This document shows, piece by piece, positions 46,837 through 55,787 of a stretch of 64,000 nucleotides of DNA (position 1 is the stretch's first letter; every line of letters begins with the position of its first letter). Source of the DNA: Anaeromassilibacillus sp001305115 (GTDB lineage: Bacteria; Bacillota; Clostridia; Oscillospirales; Acutalibacteraceae); assembly GCA_042854365.1 (NCBI GenBank), contig AP031437.1:2108001-2172000 (forward strand). Reading direction: 5' to 3'. The notes under the pieces are model-generated. The model had not been told where the DNA came from. It searched no databases and saw nothing but the letters and a program-made list of their open reading frames with translations. Made by a program: the position numbers and the translations under genes.

Positions 46837-47046
46837 TCACGGCTCGAACCGCAGCATCGCGGCGAGCAGCTTTCCTTGGAGCTGCGTCTTTCTCAGGGTA
46901 TCGACCCCGTACTCGACGCGCCCCGCCTCATCGATGAACGCGTGTGTGCAGAGCTGGTCCATGTAACCGTCGAAGTAGTCGAGGACCTTCTGCATGGCGA
47001 CGGCATCGCCCGTGACCGCCGCGACCATCACCTCATAGCTCATCAT
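46837..47046 (-). CDS. Small HTH protein, Tn916 ORF8-like
   Basis: 69 residues. It has the form of the helix-turn-helix proteins (HTH_16 type) encoded beside the sigma factor in Tn916-like elements: a helical N-terminus (MVAAVTGDAVAMQKVLDYFDGYMDQL), then EYGVDTLRKTQLQGKLLAAMLRF. Start at ATG-ATG 47046/47043 following GGAGG; the start overlaps the sigma-factor stop by 14 nt, implying coupled translation. Likely acts with the sigma factor in element regulation. Confidence 0.8.
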   Translation of the reverse strand: MMSYEVMVAAVTGDAVAMQKVLDYFDGYMDQLCTHAFIDEAGRVEYGVDTLRKTQLQGKLLAAMLRFEP

Positions 47047-47467
47047 CGACCATCACCTCCTCTAAACGCTCCTTCAGCGAGAGGAGCGCCTTCGAGCGCC
47101 GGAACTGCACCGTGGAACGCGGGCAACCAAGTTCCTCCGCTATGCTCCTATCCGTCCAATCCGCGAAGTAATAAAGCAAGACTATGGCTTGGTCGCCTTT
47201 GGAGAGGCCATGGATGGCATCGGCGAGAACGGTGTCCATCACCACGACCTCCCGACCGACCACCTCGAACACGACCTCCTCCGATATGAGGTCATCGGGT
47301 GCGGCCAACCTGTTCAGCTCGCTCTCGTGCATGTCGGAGAACACGGTCTCCCATCGCGCCTCACGCGCCTGCTTGCGAATGATGTCCGTCCTCGCGTTGC
47401 GAAGCGTCCTTCTGCAATAGGCGCAGAACATCTTGACTACCGCCAGTTTCTCTTCTTCTGAAATCAT
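47033..47467 (-). CDS. Sigma-70-family RNA polymerase sigma factor, Tn916 ORF7-like
   Basis: 144 residues from ATG 47467 (MISEEEKLAVVKMF) with GGAGGAAT; the frame continues far upstream without coding character. Region-4 HTH is clear at the C-terminal half: LSKGDQAIVLLYYFADWTDRSIAEELGCPRSTVQFRRSKALLSLKERL. The N-terminal CAYCRRTLRNARTDIIRKQAR corresponds to a degenerate region 2. In Tn916-like elements this gene (orf7) with orf8 controls xis/int and transfer functions. It is divergent from the conjugation operon. Confidence 0.9.
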   Translation of the reverse strand: MISEEEKLAVVKMFCAYCRRTLRNARTDIIRKQAREARWETVFSDMHESELNRLAAPDDLISEEVVFEVVGREVVVMDTVLADAIHGLSKGDQAIVLLYYFADWTDRSIAEELGCPRSTVQFRRSKALLSLKERLEEVMVDDEL

Positions 47468-47814
47468 CGTGATTCCTCCTTTCCACAAGGAACACGATAC
47501 GCCGCCGGTCATTTGCCGGGAAAAAAGGTTCTCAGAAGGAGAGATATGTAGAAAATGTAGAGACGTTTTACTTTCAGGCACCGTACTGGACTGAAAAAAA
47601 TGAGCGAGACGATTGCCGTAGATTACCTCAGATGGCGTCAAATGACATCCAATGCACATCATCCGCCATCTTCCACCTTCCCCTATTGGCAACATCTGCC
47701 TTGTCTGCGTGTATGGAATGTGAGGCACCGATGGGGTGCTCGGATATAATGCGGCGAAAGGGGTGTCGGGACTTCCACACCCCGCTGCGTCCACGAGTAG
47801 AAAGGAAGAAGACC
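47468..47814. promoter_or_regulatory. Divergent control region of the element
   Basis: 347 bp between the leftward regulators and the rightward conjugation operon. A TATAAT at 47,745-47,750 points right, 65 bp before the first conjugation gene, but its -35 (GAGGCA) is weak, so an activator or the element's sigma factor may be needed. I could not identify an origin of transfer here. Confidence 0.55.
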
Positions 47815-49467
47815 ATGGCGCAAGATTTTGGAGACGACATCGGCGAGATGCTGTTCACAGGATTCAAACGCTCCTTAGAACGCGCGATTTACGACTTCTG
47901 GCGCGATTCACGCAACAACAATAGGGATGAGGAGTGGTATAGGAATAAGTTTATGAAGGAGGGCATGAGCGAGGAAGATGCAGAAGCCGCCGCCAAAGAC
48001 ATGGCGGCTCGCAAGCAGGCCTGTGTCCCCTTCGGCGATAAAAACGATGCCGCTTACTTCGCGAAAGTTTGTCAAGAGAACGGCATTCTCGTCTCTGCCC
48101 TCACGGATTCCGATGGAAAGGGCTATGTCCGGTTCGCCAAGGACGACGGCGAGCTTGTCGGCAGTTGCATAGGTCGATATGCAGAAGTGTCAACCCTGCT
48201 CAAATGTAAGGAAATTAACGACAGATTCGAGAACGCCCCTTCCGTGACGAAGGAAAAATTCAATACCTTAAAGGAAATCAACGACCTCCCAACCTTGCCC
48301 ACCTTTGATGACTCGAAAGACGTCACGCTCTTTCCCGTTCAAGTCGAACGTGACGGTAGGAACGAACTGTGGACGTTCGCCGAGCAAGATACGAAAGGCT
48401 TCGACATCGACGCGCAGGTGAATGTATCAAGTCAGAGCCTTGAACTCATGAAAAAGATGGTTGGTAAGGAGTTGTCAGGCGTCACCATCCGCTCCGTCGG
48501 GGAACCGTACCATGTCAAGGCGATGAAGGTTCATGAAGATGCCGCCAAAGAGCAGTCCGCCAAGGAAAAATCCGTCATGGGTCGCGACGGGCGGCAAGGC
48601 CATGACCTCGCCAACGACCCGTACTCCCATACCGACCTCATCCGCGATAAGGTGCTCGCGGCCCGCGAGCAGTGCCGCGACTTCGAGGATTTCAAGGCGA
48701 TACTCGCCGAGAACGGCATAGGCACCCGCCTCAATGACGAGGGGGAGTTGCAATTCTACGAGGGCCGTCTTGGCGAGAACGGCGAAATGCTCGATTTCGT
48801 TAATGGCATGGACTGGCCGGTCAATGCGAAGACCCTTGCGGGCGACAGGTACCAGTGCGATGCGACCCTCGACTGGTTCGAGAAGAACACGCCCAAGGAG
48901 CCGGGTGGCATCGACCGCACGGACGCCCATGCGCCCATCCCACCGCAGAAGGACCTGAATCTCATCTGCAACGCTGTGCGCAGCGACCTTGAGGAGCGCG
49001 GTATCCAGACACTCGACCGCGCGGATGGCAAGATGGGGTTCGTCGTGGACATTGACTACAAGAAACAGGTAGTAGATGCCGTCGAGAAGCACTTCCCCGG
49101 ACACACCCCGGAAGAACTCGGTATCATCCTCGAACCGCACCACGACATCGGCTCAATGACCATGGATGCTCAGGAATCGCAGGTGACCGATGGTTCCCTC
49201 GACATGAACGGCTCGACCCCCGACATCAATCAGGGCATCGAGTCCCATGACGGCATGGACACGATGGCGAGCACGCTGCGCGTCGAACGTGAGCAGAACG
49301 GCACCGAGGTTTCACCATCCATGGTGCGCGAGCAGTCCGACCGTAGCCGGGAGAGCTACAACTTCAAGTCCAAGGCCGATGAGAATCGCACCGCGAGCAA
49401 GCAGCTCTCGCAGACCAACGACTCCCCCGACCGCGACATCTCCGACAAGTTCCAGCAAGAGCGCTAG
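47815..49467 (+). CDS. Conjugative-element protein of unknown function, relaxase-tail-like segment
   Basis: 550 residues from ATG 47815 with GGAAG; the frame is open further upstream but that part has no ribosome binding site. N-terminal amphipathic/charged region, then a segment of about 70 residues (about 170-238, DVTLFPVQVERDG to SVGEPYHVKAM) that recurs in the protein at 59,652. The next part (YSHTDLIRDKVLAAREQCRDFEDFKAILAENGIGTRL) resembles the helical module found at the C-terminus of MobA/MobL-type relaxases of Tn1549-like elements, without the relaxase domain itself. Near the end it carries the 15-residue tail motif FKSKADENRTASKQL common to five proteins here. It is the first gene of the transfer operon. 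Function unknown. Confidence 0.75.
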   Translation: MAQDFGDDIGEMLFTGFKRSLERAIYDFWRDSRNNNRDEEWYRNKFMKEGMSEEDAEAAAKDMAARKQACVPFGDKNDAAYFAKVCQENGILVSALTDSDGKGYVRFAKDDGELVGSCIGRYAEVSTLLKCKEINDRFENAPSVTKEKFNTLKEINDLPTLPTFDDSKDVTLFPVQVERDGRNELWTFAEQDTKGFDIDAQVNVSSQSLELMKKMVGKELSGVTIRSVGEPYHVKAMKVHEDAAKEQSAKEKSVMGRDGRQGHDLANDPYSHTDLIRDKVLAAREQCRDFEDFKAILAENGIGTRLNDEGELQFYEGRLGENGEMLDFVNGMDWPVNAKTLAGDRYQCDATLDWFEKNTPKEPGGIDRTDAHAPIPPQKDLNLICNAVRSDLEERGIQTLDRADGKMGFVVDIDYKKQVVDAVEKHFPGHTPEELGIILEPHHDIGSMTMDAQESQVTDGSLDMNGSTPDINQGIESHDGMDTMASTLRVEREQNGTEVSPSMVREQSDRSRESYNFKSKADENRTASKQLSQTNDSPDRDISDKFQQER

Positions 49468-49480
49468 AAGGGAGCCTGAT

Positions 49481-50020
49481 ATGACCCACATGAACGAGTA
49501 CCTGCCGGAGCGCCTTGCGGCGAACCCCTTGCAGGCCATGGAGTCCGACAGCGACATCGAGGCCATCGCCGATGCGGTGATAAGCGCCAGCGTCCTGCGC
49601 GATGAGTGCGACGGGGACGCGGCTTACAAGAACAGCGCGAGGCAGCTCCTCTATGCCTGCCTCGGTTACCTGCGCGACTGGTGCTCGTTGGAGCAGCGCA
49701 CGGTCGGAAACCTCAAGGCGCTCCTCGACGCGGTGCGTCCCTCCGCACCGGGTTCAGCCGCCACCGACCTCGGGGACCTGTTCTACGAGATAGAGTCGGG
49801 CTGCAAGCGCGTCATCAGCGCGGACGGCATCACCATGAGTTGGGAGCCGACGGCGCTTGAGCGCAATGACGGCACCTGTCCCCGCGACACCAACGGCATC
49901 CGCCCCGAGGACGATTTCTGCCTCGGGTGCTACAAGCGCTTCGCGCAGGGCACCGCGCCGACCACCCGCGCCTCCATCGCCGTTTCGCTCTCCCGCGCCC
50001 TGCCGGGACGCGAATGTTAG
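49481..50020 (+). CDS. Stand-alone paralog of a VirD4 all-alpha/insert segment
   Basis: 179 residues from ATG 49481 with AAGGGAG, 13 bp after the previous gene and 15 bp before virD4. It aligns by eye with the region of the neighbouring VirD4 between the two Walker motifs: DLGDLFYEIESGCKRVI versus DLLFLQIEEGKRYI, then WEPTALERNDG versus WEPTNLKRNSDG, GIRPEDDFCLGCYKRF versus GLSPDEDFALMNYKNF and SIAVSLSRAL versus SIIISCNVRL. It has no Walker A or B motif, so it cannot hydrolyse ATP alone. It probably arose by partial duplication of virD4; a role as adaptor, decoy or regulator of the coupling protein is only a guess. Confidence 0.75.
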   Translation: MTHMNEYLPERLAANPLQAMESDSDIEAIADAVISASVLRDECDGDAAYKNSARQLLYACLGYLRDWCSLEQRTVGNLKALLDAVRPSAPGSAATDLGDLFYEIESGCKRVISADGITMSWEPTALERNDGTCPRDTNGIRPEDDFCLGCYKRFAQGTAPTTRASIAVSLSRALPGREC

Positions 50021-50035
50021 GAAGGAGGGTCGCTT

Positions 50036-52018
50036 ATGGCTCAAGGCAAGGGAAACCCTGAAATCAACAAGAAGGTCGCGACCTCGGCTCTGGTGACGCT
50101 TTTGGTCTCCGTCGTAGGTTTCTATCTTGGCAATCGCTATTGGGAGGCGGTGGCGTCCCTCGGCGGGCAGTTCTTCGAGCACTGGGGAGATGGTTTCGCC
50201 CTCATGTGGCCCCTCATCGCCGATACACCCACCCATCTCGACATGTCCCCCAATGCCATGCTGGCGGGCCTGACCATGTGCATCATCGTCTGGCTCTTCT
50301 GGCTGCGCTACCTCGCCTTCGTGGGCAACTTCCGCGCCGGTGAGGAGAGCGGTTCGGCACGTTGGGGCACGCTCAAGGAGGGCAAGCAGTTCCGCGACCT
50401 CACCACGGAGGACAACAACCTCATCTTCACGCAGAACTTCGGCCTCGCCCTGCACCGTCCCAAGTTCAATCCCGAACTCGACCGCAACTTGAACGTGCTG
50501 GTCGTGGGCGGCTCCGGCTCCGGCAAGACGTTCAATTACGTCACCCCGAACATCTGCCAGCTCAACACGAGCTATTTCATCACCGACCCCAAGGGCACGC
50601 TCCTCAAGGACGCGGGGTTCCTGTTCACGGACAACGGGTACAAGGTGAAGTCGTTCAACACCATCAACCTCGATGAGTCCATGCACTACAACCCGCTCAA
50701 GTACGTGAAGACGGACACCGACATCCTCTCCTTCGTCAACTGCTACATCATGAACACCAACGGCGACGGCAAGGCGGGAGACCCCTTCTGGGAGAACTCG
50801 GAGAAGATGCTGTACACCTCCCTCATCGCCCTGTTGCGCGACTGGTTCCCGCCGGAGGACTACAACCTGTCGAACCTGCTGACGCTGCTCTCCATGGCCG
50901 AGGCCCGAGAGAACGACGAGAACTTCAAGTCCCCGCTCGACCTGCTGTTCCTGCAAATCGAGGAGGGCAAGCGCTACATCCCGAGCGAGGGCGGTGCCCC
51001 CGCGCCGTCGATGGGCGTCTCGGGCCTCTCCCGCAGCTTCGGCACGGGCAACGCGACCGGAGACTCGGATTGGTCGTGGGAGCCGACCAACCTCAAGCGC
51101 AACTCTGATGGCGTGCGTCCCGCCGACTGCGGCGGTCTGTCGCCCGATGAGGACTTCGCCCTCATGAACTACAAGAACTTCAAAGTCGCGGCGGGCAAGA
51201 CCCTCAAGTCCATCATCATCTCCTGCAACGTGCGCTTGGCTCCTATAGCCACCGCCGGTGTGCGCAGCCTTCTCGAATACGATGAGATGGAGCTGGACAC
51301 CCTCGGCGACCCGGACGCGAAGGTGGCGGTCTTCGGCATCCTCTCGGATACCGACAAGACGCTCTCCTTCCTGTTCGCCATCATGATGTGGCAGTGCATC
51401 GACCAGCTCTGCCGCAAGGCGCTCACCGACTACGGCGGCAAGCTGCCGACACCGGTCCATTTCATCTTCGACGAGTTCGCGAACATCGGAACCATCCCGC
51501 AGATTGAGGAGACCATCGCCGTCACGCGCTCCCGCAACATCGGCATCACCATCATCCTGCAATCCATGTCCCAGCTCGAATCGAAGTACGACAAGAAGGC
51601 GCAGACCATCGTGGACTGCTGCGACTCCACCCTGTTCCTCGGCGGCAAGTCGAACTCCACCAACAAGGAAATCGCGGAGATGATTGGCAAGCAGACCATC
51701 AACCAGATGACCTATGGGGAAAGTACAGGGCAGTCAGGTTCAGCATCTAAGAACTTGCAGATACAAGGTCGCGACCTCATCGACGCGGCGGAAATCGGCA
51801 AGATGAGCCGCAGGAAGGCCATCCTGCTCATCGCTGGCACCAACCCGCTCATGGACGACAAGTTCGACCCGCACACCCACAAGCGCTACTGCTACATCGT
51901 GGACAAGCGCAACCCGAAGCGCCTGCATGACAAGCCCTTCGATTTCAAGCGCTACTTGGAGGGCGGATGCGAGCCGTATGACGACCATGATGACGGCGAT
52001 ACCGGCGAGAAGCGGTGA
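50036..52018 (+). CDS. VirD4/TraG-type coupling protein (T4CP)
   Basis: 660 residues. Two N-terminal membrane segments (about 19-40 and 82-100), Walker A GGSGSGKT (about 159-166), the motif DPKGTLLKDAG, an all-alpha domain, and Walker B FIFDEFANIG (about 475-485) followed by AVTRSRNIGITIILQSMSQLE. The C-terminal part holds SRRKAILLIAGTNPLMDDKFDPHTHKRY. The protein is the ATPase that recruits the relaxosome to the type IV secretion channel. Between the Walker motifs it carries an insert (about residues 300-375) rich in G/S/D with a WEPT...RN signature that also occurs in the preceding small gene. Confidence 0.96.
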   Translation: MAQGKGNPEINKKVATSALVTLLVSVVGFYLGNRYWEAVASLGGQFFEHWGDGFALMWPLIADTPTHLDMSPNAMLAGLTMCIIVWLFWLRYLAFVGNFRAGEESGSARWGTLKEGKQFRDLTTEDNNLIFTQNFGLALHRPKFNPELDRNLNVLVVGGSGSGKTFNYVTPNICQLNTSYFITDPKGTLLKDAGFLFTDNGYKVKSFNTINLDESMHYNPLKYVKTDTDILSFVNCYIMNTNGDGKAGDPFWENSEKMLYTSLIALLRDWFPPEDYNLSNLLTLLSMAEARENDENFKSPLDLLFLQIEEGKRYIPSEGGAPAPSMGVSGLSRSFGTGNATGDSDWSWEPTNLKRNSDGVRPADCGGLSPDEDFALMNYKNFKVAAGKTLKSIIISCNVRLAPIATAGVRSLLEYDEMELDTLGDPDAKVAVFGILSDTDKTLSFLFAIMMWQCIDQLCRKALTDYGGKLPTPVHFIFDEFANIGTIPQIEETIAVTRSRNIGITIILQSMSQLESKYDKKAQTIVDCCDSTLFLGGKSNSTNKEIAEMIGKQTINQMTYGESTGQSGSASKNLQIQGRDLIDAAEIGKMSRRKAILLIAGTNPLMDDKFDPHTHKRYCYIVDKRNPKRLHDKPFDFKRYLEGGCEPYDDHDDGDTGEKR

Positions 52019-52044
52019 TTTTCCGAGCCGCCCTTGCAAACGGT

Positions 52045-52092
52045 TATAATCTACGTGACTCGGCGGCGCATCCGCTTCCGGCGGTGCGCCGC
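52045..52092 (+). promoter_or_regulatory. Possible internal promoter and leader hairpin before the Maff2 genes
   Basis: TATAAT at 52,045-52,050 (no good -35), followed by a GC-rich hairpin GCGGCGCA (52,063-52,070) / TGCGCCGC (52,085-52,092) without T run. It is the only gap above 100 bp inside the operon and may adjust expression of the membrane genes. Confidence 0.4.
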
Positions 52093-52130
52093 ATATGCGG
52101 CTCACAGGCAAGAAAGGAGAGGACGGTGAA

Positions 52131-52340
52131 ATGACATTGGAAGAACTCGTCAGGCTCGCCGCGAAGCCCATCGCCTACATAGGTTGCACGGTCATCTTCC
52201 TCGGCCTCCTTTACCTCGGGATGAATCTGAGGGACGGGGCGAGGGCGGGAGGCGGCGAACTTCGGAAGGCCATCGCCATGATTGCCGCCGGTGCCGCCGT
52301 GACCGGGTTCGCGGCCATCTACGGCTTCACGGGCTTCTGA
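52131..52340 (+). CDS. Small two-span membrane protein (Maff2-like)
   Basis: 69 residues from ATG 52131 (MTLEELVRLAAK) with GGAGAGG. Two hydrophobic segments, about 12-28 (IAYIGCTVIFLGLLYLG) and 45-65 (IAMIAAGAAVTGFAAIYG), separated by a polar turn (RDGARAGGGEL). The turn and the second span match the following Maff2 gene, so it is probably a diverged tandem paralog. Peptides of this kind sit next to PrgI/VirB4 in Tn1549-type elements and are candidate VirB2/VirB3-like components. Confidence 0.75.
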   Translation: MTLEELVRLAAKPIAYIGCTVIFLGLLYLGMNLRDGARAGGGELRKAIAMIAAGAAVTGFAAIYGFTGF

Positions 52341-52393
52341 GCCGCGTGGGGACCCACCATCAATCAACCAATCCAGAAAGGAAGTAAACAACT

Positions 52394-52618
52394 ATGCTCG
52401 ATAACGCAGTGCAGATGCTCACGCAGGGCGTGACGTTCCTCGGCGGCGTACTCGTCGTCTTCGGCCTCATCAACCTCGGCATGACCATCAAGGACGGCAT
52501 GCAGGGCGGCGGAGGCCAGCTCTCCGGTGCCATCGCCATGATTGTCGGCGGTGCCATCGTCGTGGGTGCCGCCATCTACTTCGGCCAGCTCAACACCGGT
52601 TGGGCGGGCGGACTTTAG
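52394..52618 (+). CDS. Maff2-family membrane peptide
   Basis: 74 residues, ATG with AGGAAG. Two membrane spans with the family pattern VTFLGGVLVVFGLINLG and GAIAMIVGGAIVVGAA around the glycine-rich loop KDGMQGGGGQL. Maff2 peptides are encoded between the coupling protein and PrgI in Tn1549-like conjugative elements; pilin-like or channel roles have been suggested but not shown. The paralog lies 53 bp upstream. Confidence 0.88.
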   Translation: MLDNAVQMLTQGVTFLGGVLVVFGLINLGMTIKDGMQGGGGQLSGAIAMIVGGAIVVGAAIYFGQLNTGWAGGL

Positions 52619-52636
52619 GAAAGGGGCGGTGCCTAT

Positions 52637-53077
52637 ATGCTATCCGTAGCGGTACATAAGGACATCGCCGAGTATCAGCCCAAGGTCGTGGGCAAGATGA
52701 CCGGGCGCACCCTCGCGTCAATCGCGGGGGCGCTCGGTTGCTCCGTCCTCACCGGCCTCTACATCTACTTCGTGTTGGACTGGAACGTCGGCGACAACAT
52801 GATGCTCATCTACGCCGTGAGCCTCCCGTTCTGGTGCTGCGGCTTCATCCGCCCGAAGGGGATGCCCTTCGAGCGGTTCGCCGTCCTATGGCTCAAGGCG
52901 AACTTCGGCGTGGAGCGAATCTTCTACGTCCCATCTATGCAACTCAGCGGTCTCATCGGCTCGCCCGATGGGAAGAACGTCAAGAAAGGAAGGGTCTATG
53001 GGAAACACTATCGAAAGCAATGCAGCCTCAAGGGAATCGAAGCCTACTCCCCCCGTGCAGGACGTGTCATCGACTGA
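52637..53077 (+). CDS. PrgI-family conjugation protein
   Basis: 146 residues. It begins with the PrgI pattern VAVHKDIAEYQPKVVGKMTGRTL, followed by two transmembrane segments (about 26-46 and 53-72: LIYAVSLPFWCCGF) and MPFERFAVLWLKANFG. PrgI is the VirB3-like inner-membrane partner of VirB4 in Gram-positive type IV systems. The last 80 nt overlap the beginning of virB4 in another frame, which gives it a basic tail (GKHYRKQCSLKG). Confidence 0.9.
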   Translation: MLSVAVHKDIAEYQPKVVGKMTGRTLASIAGALGCSVLTGLYIYFVLDWNVGDNMMLIYAVSLPFWCCGFIRPKGMPFERFAVLWLKANFGVERIFYVPSMQLSGLIGSPDGKNVKKGRVYGKHYRKQCSLKGIEAYSPRAGRVID

Positions 53078-55763
53078 CAACGAGGCGAACTTCGACATCG
53101 AGCAGTTCGTCCACACCTCCGGGGAGGGGTTCGGCAACGACCGCCCCATGGATGCCGATAACGGCTCGGTCGATGTGGCGGCGCTCGGCTCCGTCGCCGG
53201 TACGCCTGTCGTTGCTGGCAAGAAGATGTCCCGTAGGGAGAAGAAGCAGGCCAAGCGGGAGGTCGCACGCCTCAAGAAGGAGGCGAAGCTGGCCGAGAAG
53301 GAGGCCCGCAAGAGCTACACGTCCGTGAAGTCGCAGCTCAAGGACCGCGACAAGGAACTCACCTCGAAGACGGCGGATGCCCGCCGCAAACGCGAGGGCG
53401 CGAAGGACGTGGTGAACTACATCGGCTACAACCGCATGTACCAAGACGGCATCTGCGAGGTCGAGGAGGGCCTGTTCTCCTCCTCCATCTCCTTCGGCGA
53501 TACCAGCTACCACTCCGTGCGCGATGAGCAGCAGAAATCCATGTTCTCCGCGCTCACGCGCCTGTACGACCAGTTCGGTGCGAACACGCTGGTCCAGATG
53601 AGCGTCATCAACACACCGCTCCTCAAGGAGGAGGTCGGCAACCGCAAGTTCTTCGACGTAGCCCGTCAGGGGAACGACGCCGCCCGCAACGACGCGCAGG
53701 TGTTCAACGACATCCTGAACGACAAGATTCGCGAGGGCGTGTCCAACATCCGCCGCAACCGCTACCTGACCTATTCGGTCACCGCCGAGACGGCGGACGA
53801 CGCGGCGCGTCAGCTCTCCCGCATCGAGACGGAATCCAGCCGCATCTTCAACTCCATGGGGTCCAAGGCCCACCTGATGAACGGCACCCAGCGGTTGTCG
53901 GTCATCCATTCGCTCTTGAACCCCTACAAGCCGTTCTACTTCGACTACCAGAAGGACATCTCCGCCAAGCGCGTGCAGACCACCAAGGACTGCATCGCCC
54001 CGACGCAGATTGACTGGCGACCGGACGGCATGTTCAACGACTGCTTCAAGCTGGACAACGGCGTGTATGGTCAGGTCTTGGTCATGAAGAAGTTCGGTTC
54101 CGAGCTATCCGACCGCGCCTTGGCCGACATCGTTGACCTGCCGCTTCCCATGGCGGTCACGTGGTTCGTTCAGCCCATGGACAAGTCCAAGGCCATCAAC
54201 TTCGTCCGCACTCGAAGCGCATGGATTGACAAGGAGATTATCGAGGAGCAGCGCAGCGCCGTGAACAAGGGCTACGACTTCTCCATCCTGCCGCAGGAGC
54301 TTAAATACTCCAAGGAGGAGACAGAAGACGTTCTCGACCACTTGCAGAACAAGAACCAGCGCCTCTACGTCTTCACCGGCCTTATCTACACCTACGCGGA
54401 GAGCAAACAGCAGCTCGACGCTCAGGTCATGCGCATCATCTCCACCGCGCGGCAGAACTCCATCGAGGTGGACACCTACGACTACCGGCAGCGCAGGGGA
54501 CTCAACTCCGTGTTGCCCCTCGGCCACAACCATGTCGAAATCAGCCGCATGTTCACCACCGCGCAGGTCGCCATCCTCGTGCCCTTCGCCACGCAGGAGC
54601 TTGACGATGCGGGCGGCAACTACTACGGCCAGAACAAGCACTCCCGCAACCTTGTCATGTGCAACCGCAAGAAGCTGACCAGCCCCATGGGCTTCGTCTG
54701 CGGCAAGACGGGTTCTGGCAAGGGCATGTTCACCAAGACCGAGATGACGGGCACCATCTTCTCCAACCCCACGGATGAGATTTACGTCATCGACCGCGCC
54801 GGTGAGTACACGGCCATCGCCGAGCGCTACGGCGGCACCACCTACCACTTCGGCGTGGGCACGAATACGTTCCTGAACCCTTTCGACACGGTGTCCGTTG
54901 AGCACATGCCCCGCACCGAGCAGATAGCGTTCAAAATCGACGCGATGCTGGCGCAGGCGGGTGCCTCCGCCGCCGAGTCCGGGCAGTCCCTCTCCGAGGT
55001 TGACCAGTCCATCATCCAGCGCTGCGTGGAGCTTGCTTTCCAGCGTGCCGAAGAGCGCGGCGACGGCCTTCCGCCGACCTTGCAGGACTTCTACGACATC
55101 GCCCTTGAGCAGCCCGAGCATCAGGCGCAGACCATCGCCCTTCGCTACGAGCGGTTCGTCAAGGGTTCCATGGACTTCTTCAACCGTCAGTCCAACGTGG
55201 ACTTCAACACCCGCATCGTGGACTTCAACCTCAAGGACCTGCCGGATTCCATGCTGGTCTTCGCCCTCATCAACGTCTGCGAGGCTGTGCGAAACCGCAT
55301 GTACTTCAACGCGAAGCGCAACGTCCGCACATGGCTCTACGTCGAGGAGATGCAGTCGCTCTTCGCCTACCCGACGGTGCTCAACTACTTCTCGCGCTTC
55401 TCCAACGAGGGGCGCAAGTTCGGCCTGCTGCTGACTGGAATCACCCAGAACGCGGTTGCGATGCTCAACAACGAGGCCGCGCAGAACATCGTGCTTAACG
55501 CCGACTTCATCATGCTGCTCAAGCAGTCCCCGCTCGACCGCATGCGCTGGGTGGAGCTGCTGAACCTCTCCGAGCAGGAGGAGGAGTGCATCGACGAATC
55601 CGCCGAGGCCGGTGACGGCCTGCTCATCGCTGGCAACGCACGGGTCCCGATTCGCGGAAAGTTCCCGTCGGGCAACGTGCTCTACGACCTGTTCAGCACC
55701 AATCCCAACGAGACCAAGGAACTGAATATCGGTTCCAAGAAGAAGGACGGCAAGGTCATCTAA
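52998..55763 (+). CDS. VirB4/TraE-type conjugation ATPase
   Basis: 921 residues from ATG 52998 (GGAAGG, MGNTIESNA); a 10-residue longer form is possible. N-terminal charged region, basic coiled coil (about 75-130: KKMSRREKKQAKREVARLKKEA pattern), CagE/VirB4 domain, then the ATPase domain. The Walker A is GKTGSGKG (about residue 569): the usual Ser/Thr after the lysine is Gly. Other motifs are normal: VIDRAGEYTAIAE, LYVEEMQSLF (Walker B) and LLTGITQNAVAMLNN. VirB4 powers assembly and substrate transfer of the channel. It overlaps prgI and is followed 24 bp later by the hydrolase gene. Confidence 0.95.
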   Translation: MGNTIESNAASRESKPTPPVQDVSSTDNEANFDIEQFVHTSGEGFGNDRPMDADNGSVDVAALGSVAGTPVVAGKKMSRREKKQAKREVARLKKEAKLAEKEARKSYTSVKSQLKDRDKELTSKTADARRKREGAKDVVNYIGYNRMYQDGICEVEEGLFSSSISFGDTSYHSVRDEQQKSMFSALTRLYDQFGANTLVQMSVINTPLLKEEVGNRKFFDVARQGNDAARNDAQVFNDILNDKIREGVSNIRRNRYLTYSVTAETADDAARQLSRIETESSRIFNSMGSKAHLMNGTQRLSVIHSLLNPYKPFYFDYQKDISAKRVQTTKDCIAPTQIDWRPDGMFNDCFKLDNGVYGQVLVMKKFGSELSDRALADIVDLPLPMAVTWFVQPMDKSKAINFVRTRSAWIDKEIIEEQRSAVNKGYDFSILPQELKYSKEETEDVLDHLQNKNQRLYVFTGLIYTYAESKQQLDAQVMRIISTARQNSIEVDTYDYRQRRGLNSVLPLGHNHVEISRMFTTAQVAILVPFATQELDDAGGNYYGQNKHSRNLVMCNRKKLTSPMGFVCGKTGSGKGMFTKTEMTGTIFSNPTDEIYVIDRAGEYTAIAERYGGTTYHFGVGTNTFLNPFDTVSVEHMPRTEQIAFKIDAMLAQAGASAAESGQSLSEVDQSIIQRCVELAFQRAEERGDGLPPTLQDFYDIALEQPEHQAQTIALRYERFVKGSMDFFNRQSNVDFNTRIVDFNLKDLPDSMLVFALINVCEAVRNRMYFNAKRNVRTWLYVEEMQSLFAYPTVLNYFSRFSNEGRKFGLLLTGITQNAVAMLNNEAAQNIVLNADFIMLLKQSPLDRMRWVELLNLSEQEEECIDESAEAGDGLLIAGNARVPIRGKFPSGNVLYDLFSTNPNETKELNIGSKKKDGKVI

Positions 55764-55787
55764 GCCGGGAAAGGACGGTGAACGTCA

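Noticed and set aside
47815..49467. Calling the first transfer gene a relaxase
   Set aside because: Only a segment like relaxase C-termini is seen; there is no HxH metal motif or catalytic-Tyr N-terminal domain.
49754..51562. 602-residue minus-strand frame
   Set aside because: Exact antisense of virD4; in GC-rich DNA reverse frames stay open. It shows no domain, and virD4 has all its motifs on the plus strand. The frames at 54,105-55,121 and 53,067-53,909 against virB4 were rejected for the same reason.
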